Shown: positions 17,357 to 26,551, counted from the stretch's first letter. The stretch: 64,000 nucleotides of DNA from an uncultured Bacteroidales bacterium (GCA_902760965.1 CACWIN010000005.1:1-64000), one strand, 5' to 3'. A program made the numbers and translations. Notes: generated from the sequence alone by a model not told the origin.

Positions 17357-18071
17357 TCTGACTGCCGTACAAGGCAAAATCACCGCGCGCCGGATCATCA
17401 GGCCATATCTGTGCCATCTGACCGGTAATCTCAATGCTTGTCTTTAAGTCCGCACTGCTCCTTGAAGTAAGACCCAAGGCTTTTGCAGTTGCATATACAT
17501 GAGTATCAACGGGAACCAACAGTTGTGCAGGAGAAATACTTGTCCAGATACCAAAATCCACGGGACTCCCCTTGCGGACCATCCACCTCAGAAACATATA
17601 CAGTCTTTTGTTGGCCGATGAACTACCCGGCACAGGTATACCGTTCACGCCCTCAAACTCACGGCACATATTCAGCACACCTTTTTCAAGCGGCTCACCA
17701 GGCATAAAGAGATTTTCAAGGCTTTCCATACGGGAATAGACATCTGCCATTCGTGAACACAGCATACTAAAGTCCGTCCATTTGTAGAACCTGTACAGAC
17801 AGCAGTCAGCATCCAGACAGCGCCATGCGCCCGTGATCACATACAGGTATGGTCCGCCTGCAGCATCCATCATGGAATGCAACCTGTCCAGCACGCCCAG
17901 AAACACCTTACGGCTACCATATGCCATCCATGCCGAAATAAAGGCCGACACCTCAATATCACGTGCATCAGCATACCGGTGCGGGAACTGAATGGGGTCG
18001 CCTTGGACAAAAGCGGCACACTCGCATCGGTTTGCTGCATTAATCAACTCCTGTATGATTTCTTGTCTCAT
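17349..18071 (-). CDS. TIGR02757 family protein (DUF2400)
   Basis: A 240-residue protein of a family widespread in Bacteroidetes without known function. The C-terminal part (VPVDTHVYATAKALGLTSR followed by ITGQMAQIWPDDPARGDFALYG) resembles the helix-hairpin-helix region of DNA glycosylases (VPVDTHV-like motif), so a nucleic-acid role is possible but unproven. Its ATG at 18071 lies only 8 bp after a -7 box, which suggests a very short leader. It overlaps the CDF gene by 8 bp at the 3' end. Confidence 0.8.
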   Translation of the reverse strand: MRQEIIQELINAANRCECAAFVQGDPIQFPHRYADARDIEVSAFISAWMAYGSRKVFLGVLDRLHSMMDAAGGPYLYVITGAWRCLDADCCLYRFYKWTDFSMLCSRMADVYSRMESLENLFMPGEPLEKGVLNMCREFEGVNGIPVPGSSSANKRLYMFLRWMVRKGSPVDFGIWTSISPAQLLVPVDTHVYATAKALGLTSRSSADLKTSIEITGQMAQIWPDDPARGDFALYGSQIM

Positions 18072-18079
18072 TAGTAGAA

Positions 18080-18087
18080 CAAAAGTA
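18080..18087 (-). promoter_or_regulatory. -7 box of the TIGR02757 gene
   Basis: Minus strand TACTTTTG ending 8 bp before the ATG at 18071; the predicted transcript would have a leader of only a few bases. Confidence 0.5.
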
Positions 18088-18109
18088 GTAATATACCGGC
18101 AAAAAAAGG

Positions 18110-18117
18110 TAACTTTG
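18110..18117 (+). promoter_or_regulatory. -7 box of glnS
   Basis: Plus strand TAACTTTG, an exact TAnnTTTG match, 24 bp upstream of the glnS ATG at 18142. It supports that start rather than the far-upstream open frame. Confidence 0.55.
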
Positions 18118-18141
18118 CACTCTCAAAATAAAAAGACGTAT

Positions 18142-19884
18142 ATGGCAGAGATTACCGTAGCAGAAAACAGCGAGAAAAAGAGTCTGAACTTTATTGAGGA
18201 GATGGTTGAGAAAGACCTGGCCCAAGGCAAGAACGGAGGTCGGGTACAGACACGTTTCCCGCCGGAACCCAACGGTTACCTGCACATAGGTCACGCCAAG
18301 GCCATCTGCCTTGATTTTGGCATGGCCGAAAAGCACGGAGGCATATGCAACCTGCGCTTTGACGATACCAATCCCACCAAGGAGGATACCGAATACGTGG
18401 ACGCCATCAAGGAGGATATCCAGTGGTTGGGATTCCATTGGGAAAACGAGTTCTATGCATCGGACTACTTCCAGCAGCTTTGGGATTTTGCCGTAGAGCT
18501 TATCAAAGAGGGCAAAGCTTATATTGACGAGCAGGATCAAGAGACCATCCTTTCACAGAAAGGCACCCCTACCCAGCCCGGCATTAACAGCCCCTATCGT
18601 GACCGTCCTGTTCAGGAGAACCTTGACCTGTTCTACAAGATGAACAGCGGCGAACTTGAAGAGGGTTCCATGGTACTGCGCGCCAAGATAGATATGGCCC
18701 ACAACAACATGCTGTTCCGTGACCCGATCATATACCGCATAGTAAAGACACCACATCACCGCACCGGTACCAAATGGAAAGCATACCCCATGTATGACTT
18801 TGCACACGGTCAGAGTGACTTTTTTGAGGGAGTCACCCACTCTCTCTGCACATTGGAGTTCGTACCTCACCGTCCTCTCTATGACCTGTTCATAGACTGG
18901 CTCAAGAAGGGACAGGACCTTGATGACAACCGCCCGCGTCAGACAGAGTTCAACAAGCTGAACCTGAACTACACCCTTCTGAGCAAGCGCAACCTGCTGG
19001 CTCTGGTACAGAACGGCATGGTATCAGGATGGGATGACCCCCGCATGCCGACAATCTGCGGTTACCGTCGTCGCGGCTACACACCTGAGTCCATACGCAT
19101 GTTCGTGGACCGCATAGGTTATACCAAGTTCGATGCACTCAATGACATGGCACTTATGGAGTCTGCCATCCGTGAGGACCTGAACCGTCGCGCCACACGC
19201 GTATCGGCCGTAATCAACCCGGTCAAGCTGATCGTAACCAACTACCCTGAAGGCAAGACCGAGGAACTTGAGGCCGTAAACAACCCTGAGGATCCTGAGG
19301 CAGGCACACACAAGATTACATTCAGCCGCGAACTCTGGATTGAGCGTGAGGACTTTATGGAGGATGCTCCAGCCAAGTATTTCCGTCTGTCACAAGGCCG
19401 TGAAGTTCGTCTTAAAAGTTCATATATAGTTCTCTGCACCGGCTGCAAGAAGGCCGATGACGGCACCATTGAGGAGGTTTACTGCGAATATATCCCCAAC
19501 ACCCGTACCGGTGAGTCTGACTGCAACCGTAAGTGCAAGGGCACCATCCACTGGGTCAGCGCAGCCCACGCCATCAAGGCCGAGGTTCGCCTGTATGATC
19601 GCTTGTGGAAGGTTGAGAATCCGCGTGACGAGCTGGCCCGCCTGCGTGAGGAAGGCATGGATGTGATAGATGCCCTCAAGCAGATGAAGAATCCCGAATC
19701 TCTTGAGATTCGCCAGAACTGCTATGTGGAAAAGTATCTTGCAGATACCAAGCCCATGGATCATTTCCAGTTCCAGCGCATAGGTTATTTCTGCACTGAT
19801 AAGGATTCAACACCGGAGCACCTCATATTCAACCGCACCGTATCGCTTAAGGATACCTGGAGCAAGGTTAAGGATAAAGCCTGA
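18142..19884 (+). CDS. glnS: Glutaminyl-tRNA synthetase
   Basis: Attaches glutamine to tRNA-Gln. 580 residues from the ATG at 18142. The frame is open back to 17992, but that lies inside the divergent gene and upstream of the promoter. Class I signatures are clear: PNGYLHIGHAK (HIGH) and LLSKRNL (KMSKS-like), plus RFDDTNP and GxRDPIIYRI-type substrate motifs. The C-terminal beta-barrel anticodon domain has an unusual set of five cysteines, C432-x2-C435-x12-C448-x12-C461-x3-C465, that could bind a metal. The stop overlaps the next start (TGATG), so the TPR gene is likely translationally coupled. Confidence 0.96.
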   Translation: MAEITVAENSEKKSLNFIEEMVEKDLAQGKNGGRVQTRFPPEPNGYLHIGHAKAICLDFGMAEKHGGICNLRFDDTNPTKEDTEYVDAIKEDIQWLGFHWENEFYASDYFQQLWDFAVELIKEGKAYIDEQDQETILSQKGTPTQPGINSPYRDRPVQENLDLFYKMNSGELEEGSMVLRAKIDMAHNNMLFRDPIIYRIVKTPHHRTGTKWKAYPMYDFAHGQSDFFEGVTHSLCTLEFVPHRPLYDLFIDWLKKGQDLDDNRPRQTEFNKLNLNYTLLSKRNLLALVQNGMVSGWDDPRMPTICGYRRRGYTPESIRMFVDRIGYTKFDALNDMALMESAIREDLNRRATRVSAVINPVKLIVTNYPEGKTEELEAVNNPEDPEAGTHKITFSRELWIEREDFMEDAPAKYFRLSQGREVRLKSSYIVLCTGCKKADDGTIEEVYCEYIPNTRTGESDCNRKCKGTIHWVSAAHAIKAEVRLYDRLWKVENPRDELARLREEGMDVIDALKQMKNPESLEIRQNCYVEKYLADTKPMDHFQFQRIGYFCTDKDSTPEHLIFNRTVSLKDTWSKVKDKA

Positions 19885-20996
19885 TGAAGGACGACTCGGC
19901 ATCATATTTTGACAGTCAGGAGTTCATTGACCTTCTTGACATGTATGAAAACATGCTGTCCGACGGAGGTTCCGTCTATTTTGACAGTATGGATATTGCC
20001 AATATTGCCGAGTATTACACCTTATCCGGCGATCTGGACAAATCCGATGCCGCCGTTGAGTACGGACTGAACCTTCATCCTTCGGATCCTGATATCCTTA
20101 TTGCAAAAGCCAGCAACCTGCTCCTGCGCGGACGCAAGGACGAAGCTGCAGTCATAGCAGAGTCCATATCGGACCCGGATAATCAGGAACTGCTTTACCT
20201 GAAAGGTGAAATAGCAATTGCCTCCGATGATCCGGATACCGCCGACGCCTTTTTTACCCAGGCTGTAGAACTGAGTGACCATGACCCAGGCATGTTCAAT
20301 GACATCATAGTCAAGTTCATGGACAACCGCTATTTTGAACTTTGCCAGAAATGGTTGGACATGGCACTTGTCATGTCGCCCGATTCACGCAACTTTATAG
20401 AACTCCAGGCCGACCTGTATTTTGATACAGGCCAATCCGAAAGTGCCATTGAATGGTACAATCATCTGCTTGACGAGTTTGCATATGACACATATTACTG
20501 GGAGCAGTTGGGAAGGATCTACTACGAAAAGAATGACTTTCCAAAGGCAAAGGAGTGTTTTGAATTCATCGAGGCCATAGAACCCGAAAACTCGCAGGCC
20601 CACATGATGAAGGCAGGATGCCTGTTCAGCATGGAAGAGTGGAACGATGCTTTCAAGATATACCGTTCACTCCTTGATAAAGACAAGAACTCATATACCC
20701 TGCTCTATTACTGTGGCCGATGCCTATACGAGCAGTGCATTTATGACGAGGCTCTTGAATATCTTAACGGTTCGCGTGAAATGCTCATGTTGGATCAGGA
20801 CGTACCGCAGGAGCTGTACACCGAATTGTATTATGTAATGGCCAGCTGTCACTTTAAAAACGGCAACACTCAACAGGCAAGAACCTTTCTGTACGAAGGG
20901 CTGGCAATTGATCCCGAAGACCAGGACCTTCAGGAGCTTGCCCAACAGATATTGCCCGAGGAGGAGGCAAAACTGTTCATTACAAACAAAAACTGA
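19884..20996 (+). CDS. Tetratricopeptide repeat protein
   Basis: A 370-residue acidic protein made almost entirely of TPR-like helical repeats, for example AEYYTLSGDLDKSDAAVEYGL and LGRIYYEKNDFPKAKECF. There is no signal peptide, membrane segment or catalytic motif, so a cytoplasmic scaffold is likely. It overlaps the glnS stop by one base and is followed 21 bp later by a DedA gene. The conserved partner is unknown. Confidence 0.8.
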   Translation: MKDDSASYFDSQEFIDLLDMYENMLSDGGSVYFDSMDIANIAEYYTLSGDLDKSDAAVEYGLNLHPSDPDILIAKASNLLLRGRKDEAAVIAESISDPDNQELLYLKGEIAIASDDPDTADAFFTQAVELSDHDPGMFNDIIVKFMDNRYFELCQKWLDMALVMSPDSRNFIELQADLYFDTGQSESAIEWYNHLLDEFAYDTYYWEQLGRIYYEKNDFPKAKECFEFIEAIEPENSQAHMMKAGCLFSMEEWNDAFKIYRSLLDKDKNSYTLLYYCGRCLYEQCIYDEALEYLNGSREMLMLDQDVPQELYTELYYVMASCHFKNGNTQQARTFLYEGLAIDPEDQDLQELAQQILPEEEAKLFITNKN

Positions 20997-21017
20997 TAAA
21001 CCAAAACAATTTCTATA

Positions 21018-21653
21018 ATGGGAGAATTACTGCAATGGTGCCTTGAGCACCTGAACTATTGGACAATTTCGCTTCTCATGACTATTGAGAGTTCGTTCAT
21101 TCCATTTCCATCGGAGGTAGTAGTACCTCCTGCAGCCTATCATGCCGCATCAAACGGTGAGATGAATGTTATACTCATAATCCTGTTTGCCACATTGGGT
21201 GCAATATGCGGAGCCCTTATCAATTATTTTCTCTCACTGTGGATAGGAAAGCCGCTGGTATATAAGTTTGCCGACAGCAAGTTGGGACATATGCTGTTAT
21301 TGAGTGGCGAGAAAGTACAGAATGCCGAGAACTATTTTAATGAACATGGAGCGGTATCAACCTTTGTAGGTCGTCTTATACCTGCCATCCGTCAGCTCAT
21401 ATCCATTCCGGCAGGCTTGTCCAAGATGCCGCTGGGTCGTTTTGTAGCATTCACAGCTCTTGGCGCCGGAATATGGAACACCGTATTGGCTATGCTTGGT
21501 TTTGTTCTGGAAAAGAAAGTTCCCGAAGACCAGCTGATTGATACCGTCACTCACTACAGCCACGAGATTGGCTACTCGATAGCAGCCATTGTAGTAGTTG
21601 TTCTTGCAGTTATCATCATCAAGAACTACCGCAAAAATCACTCTTTGAAGTAA
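21018..21653 (+). CDS. DedA family membrane protein
   Basis: Inner-membrane protein of the DedA/VTT superfamily, 211 residues. These proteins are implicated in undecaprenyl phosphate or phospholipid recycling and envelope proton balance. Family features: ESSFIPFPSEVVVPPAAYHA near the N-terminus, a re-entrant loop, and FVGRLIPAIRQLISIPAGLSKM with the conserved Gly-Arg-x-x-Pro and Arg. A C-terminal helix ends in a basic tail. The last 16 bp overlap the convergent regulator gene. Confidence 0.92.
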   Translation: MGELLQWCLEHLNYWTISLLMTIESSFIPFPSEVVVPPAAYHAASNGEMNVILIILFATLGAICGALINYFLSLWIGKPLVYKFADSKLGHMLLLSGEKVQNAENYFNEHGAVSTFVGRLIPAIRQLISIPAGLSKMPLGRFVAFTALGAGIWNTVLAMLGFVLEKKVPEDQLIDTVTHYSHEIGYSIAAIVVVVLAVIIIKNYRKNHSLK

Positions 21654-23191
21654 AGAGCAAAAGATTCCGCCGAAATCTTGGATTTAAGGCGTGACTTGAT
21701 GCTACGCAGGTTTGAGCGCGATGTACACATTATGTCCGCTATCATTTCCTGGTCAAATCCCAGCAAGGTGCAGAAAATAAGATTAATGTCCTGCTGACCC
21801 AATCGGCCCGCCTCGGCACGCAAAGCGGCAATGGGTGTTGCAAAATACAGGTTTATGTCATGAACCACAACATCCCTCTCCTCTTGCTTGAAAGAGCGTT
21901 TCTGCAATGCAACATCATTGACCAGGCTGAATGCGATACCTGTACGGAAAACTTCGCATGCCTCCATAAGACGGTTTCCCTGTGAATTTGCCTTTTCCTC
22001 AATCTGCTTCTGGATCCGGTCTTCGTATTTTTTCAGATAAAACGCCTCCCTCTTACGGTCACGCTGTATGTTGACAATGACTGTTACAGCTATCAGCACT
22101 ATCAGGAACAGGATACAATAAAAAATAAACCTTGAAATCCTGGCTCTGTATTTATGTTCCTGGATTTCATCATTATACTGCAACCTAATCCGGGTAATCT
22201 CCGACTGGTTTGACAAGGCATCCATTTCCTCCTGATACTGTTTGTTCAGGATCTCGGCATTCCATGCAGCCTGATACTGCCTCATCTGAGTGGCCACCCA
22301 TTCCAAACCTTTTACTGCAAATATCTTGGTAGGAAGGTCATTGGAAAGCTGATGGGCACGTTCCAAGTATATGAAAGCAGAGTCACTCTTATGCAGATAA
22401 TAAAGCGCAATACCCTTCATTGCATACCCTGCAGCCATATCCTCACTATTGCGGCATCCGGCAATATAAGCGTTAACGTAGTCAACCTCATCCTGTGCCG
22501 AATCCTTACCATACAGGCCATTCAGGATATGAGCCATAAAAAGATTGCAGGAATTACGGCTTATCTCATCCAGGCACTTGTCATTCATCATTCTTTCTAT
22601 ATAGCCACGCGCCTTGGAATAGTCTTTCTTTTCATAGTACACTTTACCCAGATTGAACTCCGAGAATGCCTCCTGCCGGCAGTCTCCCAAGTTATGATAC
22701 AGTCTGCTGCTTTCGGTGAATGCCCCTAATGCCTCATCGTACAATCCGCGTCTAAGGAAGTGACGCCCCAGCATACTGTTCAGATCGGCATAATAATTTG
22801 AGAGTGTATCCTTGAAAAGTCCTTTTGACTTTACCAATGCATATATGGCTTCGGCATCTCTTTCCATTGCCGAATATGCACATCCCAGAGCAAGCCAGCT
22901 CAACGACTGATAATGACCGCTGCGCCGCATGCCCCAATAATCGGTGGCAAGCCTTGCCAGAGAGTCCGAGGCTATCTCCCTTCCTGTTATATAATCAGCT
23001 CTGGTTTTTAACAGACCGTACAATGCCGCACTTTTGCCCCTTAATGCCGAAGCATCAATATCGTCAAGAATTCTTTCACATTCTACGGCATCAACACCAA
23101 GCGTCTGCTCGGCCCTTTTAAGATCCTCAATCCTACCGGAACAGGAGCAAAGGGCCAACACTGAGATTAAGACTATTGCATACTTTTTCAT
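21638..23191 (-). CDS. Membrane-tethered TPR sensor with C-terminal helix-turn-helix
   Basis: A 517-residue protein. An N-terminal export signal has a lipobox-like LALCSC, and TPR repeats fill about 60-330 (FSEFNLGKVYYEKKDYSKARGYIE). One membrane helix (about 353-375) follows, then a cytoplasmic coiled coil and a C-terminal helix-turn-helix (GFDQEMIADIMCTSRSNLRSIKSRLKSK, shown in two parts: the recognition helix is near SRSNLRSIKSRL). This layout is a known Bacteroides family of TPR regulators (DUF6377-like). The likely role is a one-component sensor whose target is unknown. The -7 box lies only 7 bp before the ATG. The 3' end overlaps the DedA gene by 16 bp. Confidence 0.8.
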   Translation of the reverse strand: MKKYAIVLISVLALCSCSGRIEDLKRAEQTLGVDAVECERILDDIDASALRGKSAALYGLLKTRADYITGREIASDSLARLATDYWGMRRSGHYQSLSWLALGCAYSAMERDAEAIYALVKSKGLFKDTLSNYYADLNSMLGRHFLRRGLYDEALGAFTESSRLYHNLGDCRQEAFSEFNLGKVYYEKKDYSKARGYIERMMNDKCLDEISRNSCNLFMAHILNGLYGKDSAQDEVDYVNAYIAGCRNSEDMAAGYAMKGIALYYLHKSDSAFIYLERAHQLSNDLPTKIFAVKGLEWVATQMRQYQAAWNAEILNKQYQEEMDALSNQSEITRIRLQYNDEIQEHKYRARISRFIFYCILFLIVLIAVTVIVNIQRDRKREAFYLKKYEDRIQKQIEEKANSQGNRLMEACEVFRTGIAFSLVNDVALQKRSFKQEERDVVVHDINLYFATPIAALRAEAGRLGQQDINLIFCTLLGFDQEMIADIMCTSRSNLRSIKSRLKSKISAESFALYFKE

Positions 23192-23198
23192 ATCGGTC

Positions 23199-23206
23199 CA
23201 AAAATA
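23199..23206 (-). promoter_or_regulatory. -7 box of the TPR/HTH regulator
   Basis: Minus strand TATTTTTG ending 7 bp before the ATG at 23191, again predicting an almost leaderless message. No -33 element is clear. Confidence 0.45.
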
Positions 23207-23255
23207 GCTTATTTTGGGGAATAATTCCTATTTTTACACCATTAAACCAAATTAT

Positions 23256-24176
23256 ATGACATTTCTTCAAACTACTATTGACCCGGAAGTAATCATCAGC
23301 ATGAATGATTCCATAAAAAACGCTGCCGACAGCCTTATCCAGAAAGCCAAGTCAGACCCTGGAACATTTATGCACGAATTGGGCGAGCACTTTATAGAAT
23401 TCGGTCTTAAACTGCTTGCTGCAATAGTCATTTACCTTGTAGGTGCATGGATTATAGGTCGTATCAAAAAGGCATTGAACAAGCTTTTTGTAAAACGGGG
23501 CACCGAAAAGACCCTGGCATCGTTCACATCGTCCCTGGTTTCCATTTCACTGACCATTCTGCTTATTGTAATTACAATAGGAACCTTGGGAATAAACACC
23601 ACATCACTGGCCGCCCTGCTTGCTGCCGGCGGTATGGCTATAGGTATGGCTTTAAGCGGCACCGTATCCAATTTTGCCGGCGGCATAATGATTCTTGCCT
23701 TCAAGCCGTTCAAGGTTGGTGATTTTATCAATGCACAGGGCTACAGCGGTACCGTTCAGTCCGTAACAATTGTAAACACCAAGATCCTTACCACCGATAA
23801 CCGTCTGATCATAATTCCCAACGGTGCGCTTTCAAACGGCAACATTGACAATTACAACGCCATGCCCCTGCGTCGCGTTGACATTGAGGTTCAGGTTGAG
23901 TATGAGACCGATGCAGACTTATGCATAAAACTCCTCCACTCAATAATAACCAAGGACAAGAGGGTTCTGGATTCGAAAACCCCCGGTGCCCAGGATCCTT
24001 TCATAGCTCTGCTTTCCATGAATGACAGCAACATTTCATTCATAACACGTTCATGGGTGAACGCGCCCGATTACTGGCCGGTCAAGTTTGACCTGAACAA
24101 GAAAATCTATGAGACATTACCTCAAAACGGTATCCATTTTGCATATCCTCAACTGAACGTAACAATAAAGAATTGA
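23256..24176 (+). CDS. MscS-type mechanosensitive channel
   Basis: Small-conductance mechanosensitive channel that opens when osmotic downshock stretches the inner membrane. 306 residues from the ATG at 23256 (the frame is open upstream to 23214, without a good start context). Two helices precede the pore helix TM3, recognisable by its Gly/Ala-rich AALLAAGGMAIGMALSGTVSNFAGG. The beta domain (FKPFKVGDFINAQGYSGTVQ, IIIPNGALSNGNIDNY) and the alpha/beta C-terminal domain follow. It lies 1 bp before the SDR gene, so both are probably co-transcribed. Confidence 0.95.
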   Translation: MTFLQTTIDPEVIISMNDSIKNAADSLIQKAKSDPGTFMHELGEHFIEFGLKLLAAIVIYLVGAWIIGRIKKALNKLFVKRGTEKTLASFTSSLVSISLTILLIVITIGTLGINTTSLAALLAAGGMAIGMALSGTVSNFAGGIMILAFKPFKVGDFINAQGYSGTVQSVTIVNTKILTTDNRLIIIPNGALSNGNIDNYNAMPLRRVDIEVQVEYETDADLCIKLLHSIITKDKRVLDSKTPGAQDPFIALLSMNDSNISFITRSWVNAPDYWPVKFDLNKKIYETLPQNGIHFAYPQLNVTIKN

Positions 24177-24177
24177 C

Positions 24178-24972
24178 ATGGTTATTCTTATAACCGGCAT
24201 AACATCCGGATTTGGCCGAGCAATGGCCCAGCAGCTCTCTGAAGATGGACATAAGGTTTATGGCACTCATCGCCGTGACTGCGACCCTATACCGGGCGTA
24301 ACTTATATCAAGGCCGATGTCCGGGATGAGGAATCACTCCGCATGGCCGTTGACACCGTCATGGAAAAAGAGGGATGCATTGATACAGTTATCAGCAATG
24401 CCGGCATGGGCATTGGCGGCCCTCTTGAATTCACATCCATTGATGACGCACAGCGCCAGATGGACGTAAACTTTATGGGTATGGTAAGACTGCTCAACCA
24501 GGTGGTCCCTGTCATGCGCAGGCAGCGTCACGGCCACATCATCTGCATAAGTTCCATAGGCGGACTTATGGGACTGCCCTACCAGGGCATGTACTCAGCC
24601 AGCAAGTTCGCCATTGAGGGATACTGTGAAGCCCTGCGCCTTGAACTCCGCCGGTTCGGCATCCATGTCACCGTAATAAACCCGGGTGATTTCTTTACCG
24701 GTTTCACGGCAGCCCGCACCAAGAATCTCCCGCCTGACGCCGCAGCCGCCTACCCCGGCTATTCTGCATCCATGGCATCAATTGAAAGCGATGAGCGAAG
24801 CGGCCTGCAGCCCGACTACCTGGCCCGCCGTATGAGCCGCATTGTACGCAAGCGCCGCCCTGCCAACCGCTACATCATAGCCACATTCGTCCAGCGGTTA
24901 TCAGTTACCCTAAAAGCCATTCTCCCCGCCAAATGGTACGACCGCATCCTCGCATCATACTATAAACTATAG
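24178..24972 (+). CDS. Short-chain dehydrogenase/reductase
   Basis: Classical SDR, 264 residues. The cofactor motif TGITSGFGRA is at the N-terminus, then DVRD, SNAGMG (NNAG equivalent) and the catalytic ISSIGG Ser, Tyr and Lys in YSASK. HRR after the second strand suggests NADP(H) preference. Substrate unknown; the sequence resembles retinol- or ketoreductase-like bacterial SDRs. It starts 1 bp after the MscS stop. Its own stop codon is immediately followed by a palindromic GCCAA repeat. Confidence 0.9.
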   Translation: MVILITGITSGFGRAMAQQLSEDGHKVYGTHRRDCDPIPGVTYIKADVRDEESLRMAVDTVMEKEGCIDTVISNAGMGIGGPLEFTSIDDAQRQMDVNFMGMVRLLNQVVPVMRRQRHGHIICISSIGGLMGLPYQGMYSASKFAIEGYCEALRLELRRFGIHVTVINPGDFFTGFTAARTKNLPPDAAAAYPGYSASMASIESDERSGLQPDYLARRMSRIVRKRRPANRYIIATFVQRLSVTLKAILPAKWYDRILASYYKL

Positions 24973-25071
24973 CTTTGGCATTGGCTTTGGCATTGGCATT
25001 GGCTGCCATCCGGTGCGAAACGTTCGGTGCGCAGCACCGCTTTTAAGCCAAAGCCAAAGCCAACGCCAAAG
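24973..25071. repeat. Palindromic hexamer repeat element (copy A)
   Basis: Begins directly after the SDR stop codon. The left arm is a run of TTTGGC/ATTGGC hexamers and the right arm a run of GCCAAA/GCCAAC hexamers. The arms pair as a roughly 25-bp stem with two mismatches. Between them is a core with CCATCCGGTGCGAAAC (25006-25021) and a small GGTGC-GCA-GCACC hairpin. Copy B at 59434-59498 has the same arms and a core identical at 14 of 16 bases. Confidence 0.85.
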
Positions 25072-25099
25072 TAATAACCCTTAAAGTAATAACCCTTAA
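25070..25099. repeat. Tandem 15-bp direct repeat
   Basis: The unit AGTAATAACCCTTAA occurs twice in a row. The second copy supplies the left side of an outer stem (AACCCTTAAA at 25091-25100 with TTTAAGGGTT at 25136-25145) around the xylA terminator. Confidence 0.85.
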
Positions 25100-25101
25100 A
25101 A

Positions 25102-25132
25102 CAAAAAAGGCCCGGAATTCCGGACCTTTTCT
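25102..25132 (-). terminator. xylA terminator (possibly bidirectional)
   Basis: Hairpin CCGGAATTCCGG extended by AAGG/CCTT with one mismatch, followed in the minus direction by a TTTTTTG tract. An A/T run on the other side means it could also stop transcripts from the SDR side. It is nested inside a second inverted repeat (25091-25100 with 25136-25145). Confidence 0.75.
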
Positions 25133-25148
25133 TGCTTTAAGGGTTTGA

Positions 25149-26459
25149 TTAAGCGTACATGGCAACGATAGCCTCGTACAGCTCCTGCTTGCCGCTGGTC
25201 TGCTTGGGCTCATCTACCTTCTTGCCATACTCGTAAGCCTCCTCGAAGGTCATCTTGCCCTCCTCGAACTTCTTACCCATACCGCTGTCGAATGAAGCGT
25301 AACGCTCAGCCTTCATCTTCTTGTAGGGTGACTCCTCAAGCAGCTTTGCAGCTGACTCAAGAGCGCGAGCCATAGCATCCATACCGCTGATGTGAGCGAT
25401 AGCGATGTCCTCAAGATCAGTTGAGTTACGACGTGTCTTAGCGTCAAAGTTTGTACCACCTGTGCCCAGACCACCGTTACGGATGATCTCCATCCAAGCC
25501 TGTGTGAGCTCGTAGTTGTCAATTGGGAACTGGTCGGTATCCCAGCCGTTCTGAGCGTCACCGCGGTTAGCGTCGATTGAACCGAGCATGCCGGCGTCAA
25601 CTGCGCAAGCCAGCTCGTGCTCAAATGTGTGACCGGCCAGAGTAGCGTGGTTAACTTCGATGTTTACCTTGAAGTCCTTATCCAGCTTGTGAGCCTTGAG
25701 GAAACCGATAACAGTCTCGGTGTCAACATCATACTGGTGCTTTGAAGGCTCGCATGGTTTGGGCTCGATCAGGAATGTGCCCTTGAATCCCTTGCCGCGA
25801 GCATAGTCACGAGCCATGGTCAGCATGGTAGCCATGTGCTCTTTCTCACGCTTCTGGTCAGTGTTGAGAAGGCTCATGTAACCCTCACGGCCACCCCAGA
25901 ATACATAGTTCTCAGCGCCCAGCTCGATACCTGCATCGATAGCGTTCTTGATCTGAACGATAGCGCGGGCTACAACATCGAAATCAGGATTGGTCGAAGC
26001 ACCGTTCATATAGCGCTTGTTACCGAATACGTTAGCGGTTGACCAAAGCAGCTTGGCACCGGTCTCTTTCTGCTTCTCCTTGATGTAAGCTACGATAGCC
26101 TTCATGTTAGCCTCATACTCTGCTACGTTCTTGCCCTCTGAGATCAGGTCAACATCGTGGAAGCAGAAATAAGGAATACCAAGCTTCTGCATCAGTTCGA
26201 AACCGGCATCTACCTTGTTCTTAGCGGTCTGAAGAGCGTCATCGGCCATCCAGGGGAATGACTTTGTGCCACCACCGAACTGGTCAGCACCCTCTGCGCA
26301 CAGTGTGTGCCACCATGCCATTGCAAAGCGCAGCCAATCCTTCATGGTCTTGCCCATGATAACCTTGTTCTCGTCATAGTAATGGAAAGCAAACGGATTC
26401 TTGCTGTCCTTACCCTCGAATTTGACTTTCTTCAAACCGGGAAAATACTCTTTTGCCAT
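25149..26459 (-). CDS. xylA: Xylose isomerase
   Basis: Interconverts D-xylose and D-xylulose using two divalent metal ions in a TIM barrel. 436 residues, the usual length for class II XylA. Signatures: FCFHDVDL with catalytic His and Asp, the [10 protein letters not shown] segment, [16 protein letters not shown] (metal Glu), [15 protein letters not shown] and the C-terminal [15 protein letters not shown]. It is the last gene of the GH31-xylB-xylA run but has its own perfect promoter, so it can be expressed separately. Confidence 0.97.
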   Translation of the reverse strand: MAKEYFPGLKKVKFEGKDSKNPFAFHYYDENKVIMGKTMKDWLRFAMAWWHTLCAEGADQFGGGTKSFPWMADDALQTAKNKVDAGFELMQKLGIPYFCFHDVDLISEGKNVAEYEANMKAIVAYIKEKQKETGAKLLWSTANVFGNKRYMNGASTNPDFDVVARAIVQIKNAIDAGIELGAENYVFWGGREGYMSLLNTDQKREKEHMATMLTMARDYARGKGFKGTFLIEPKPCEPSKHQYDVDTETVIGFLKAHKLDKDFKVNIEVNHATLAGHTFEHELACAVDAGMLGSIDANRGDAQNGWDTDQFPIDNYELTQAWMEIIRNGGLGTGGTNFDAKTRRNSTDLEDIAIAHISGMDAMARALESAAKLLEESPYKKMKAERYASFDSGMGKKFEEGKMTFEEAYEYGKKVDEPKQTSGKQELYEAIVAMYA

Positions 26460-26521
26460 AATTGATTTTTTATTAATAAAACAATGTATTACTCAAATCT
26501 ACGCCCTCTTCGCGCGAAAGG

Positions 26522-26551
26522 CAAAGTTACGCTTATAATTCAAATAATCAA
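26522..26551 (-). promoter_or_regulatory. xylA promoter (-33/-7)
   Basis: Minus strand TTG (26551-26549), 19 bp, then TAACTTTG (26529-26522): a full Bacteroidetes promoter with standard spacing, about 62 bp upstream of xylA in the 131-bp xylB-xylA gap. I see no obvious operator palindrome beside it. Confidence 0.7.
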
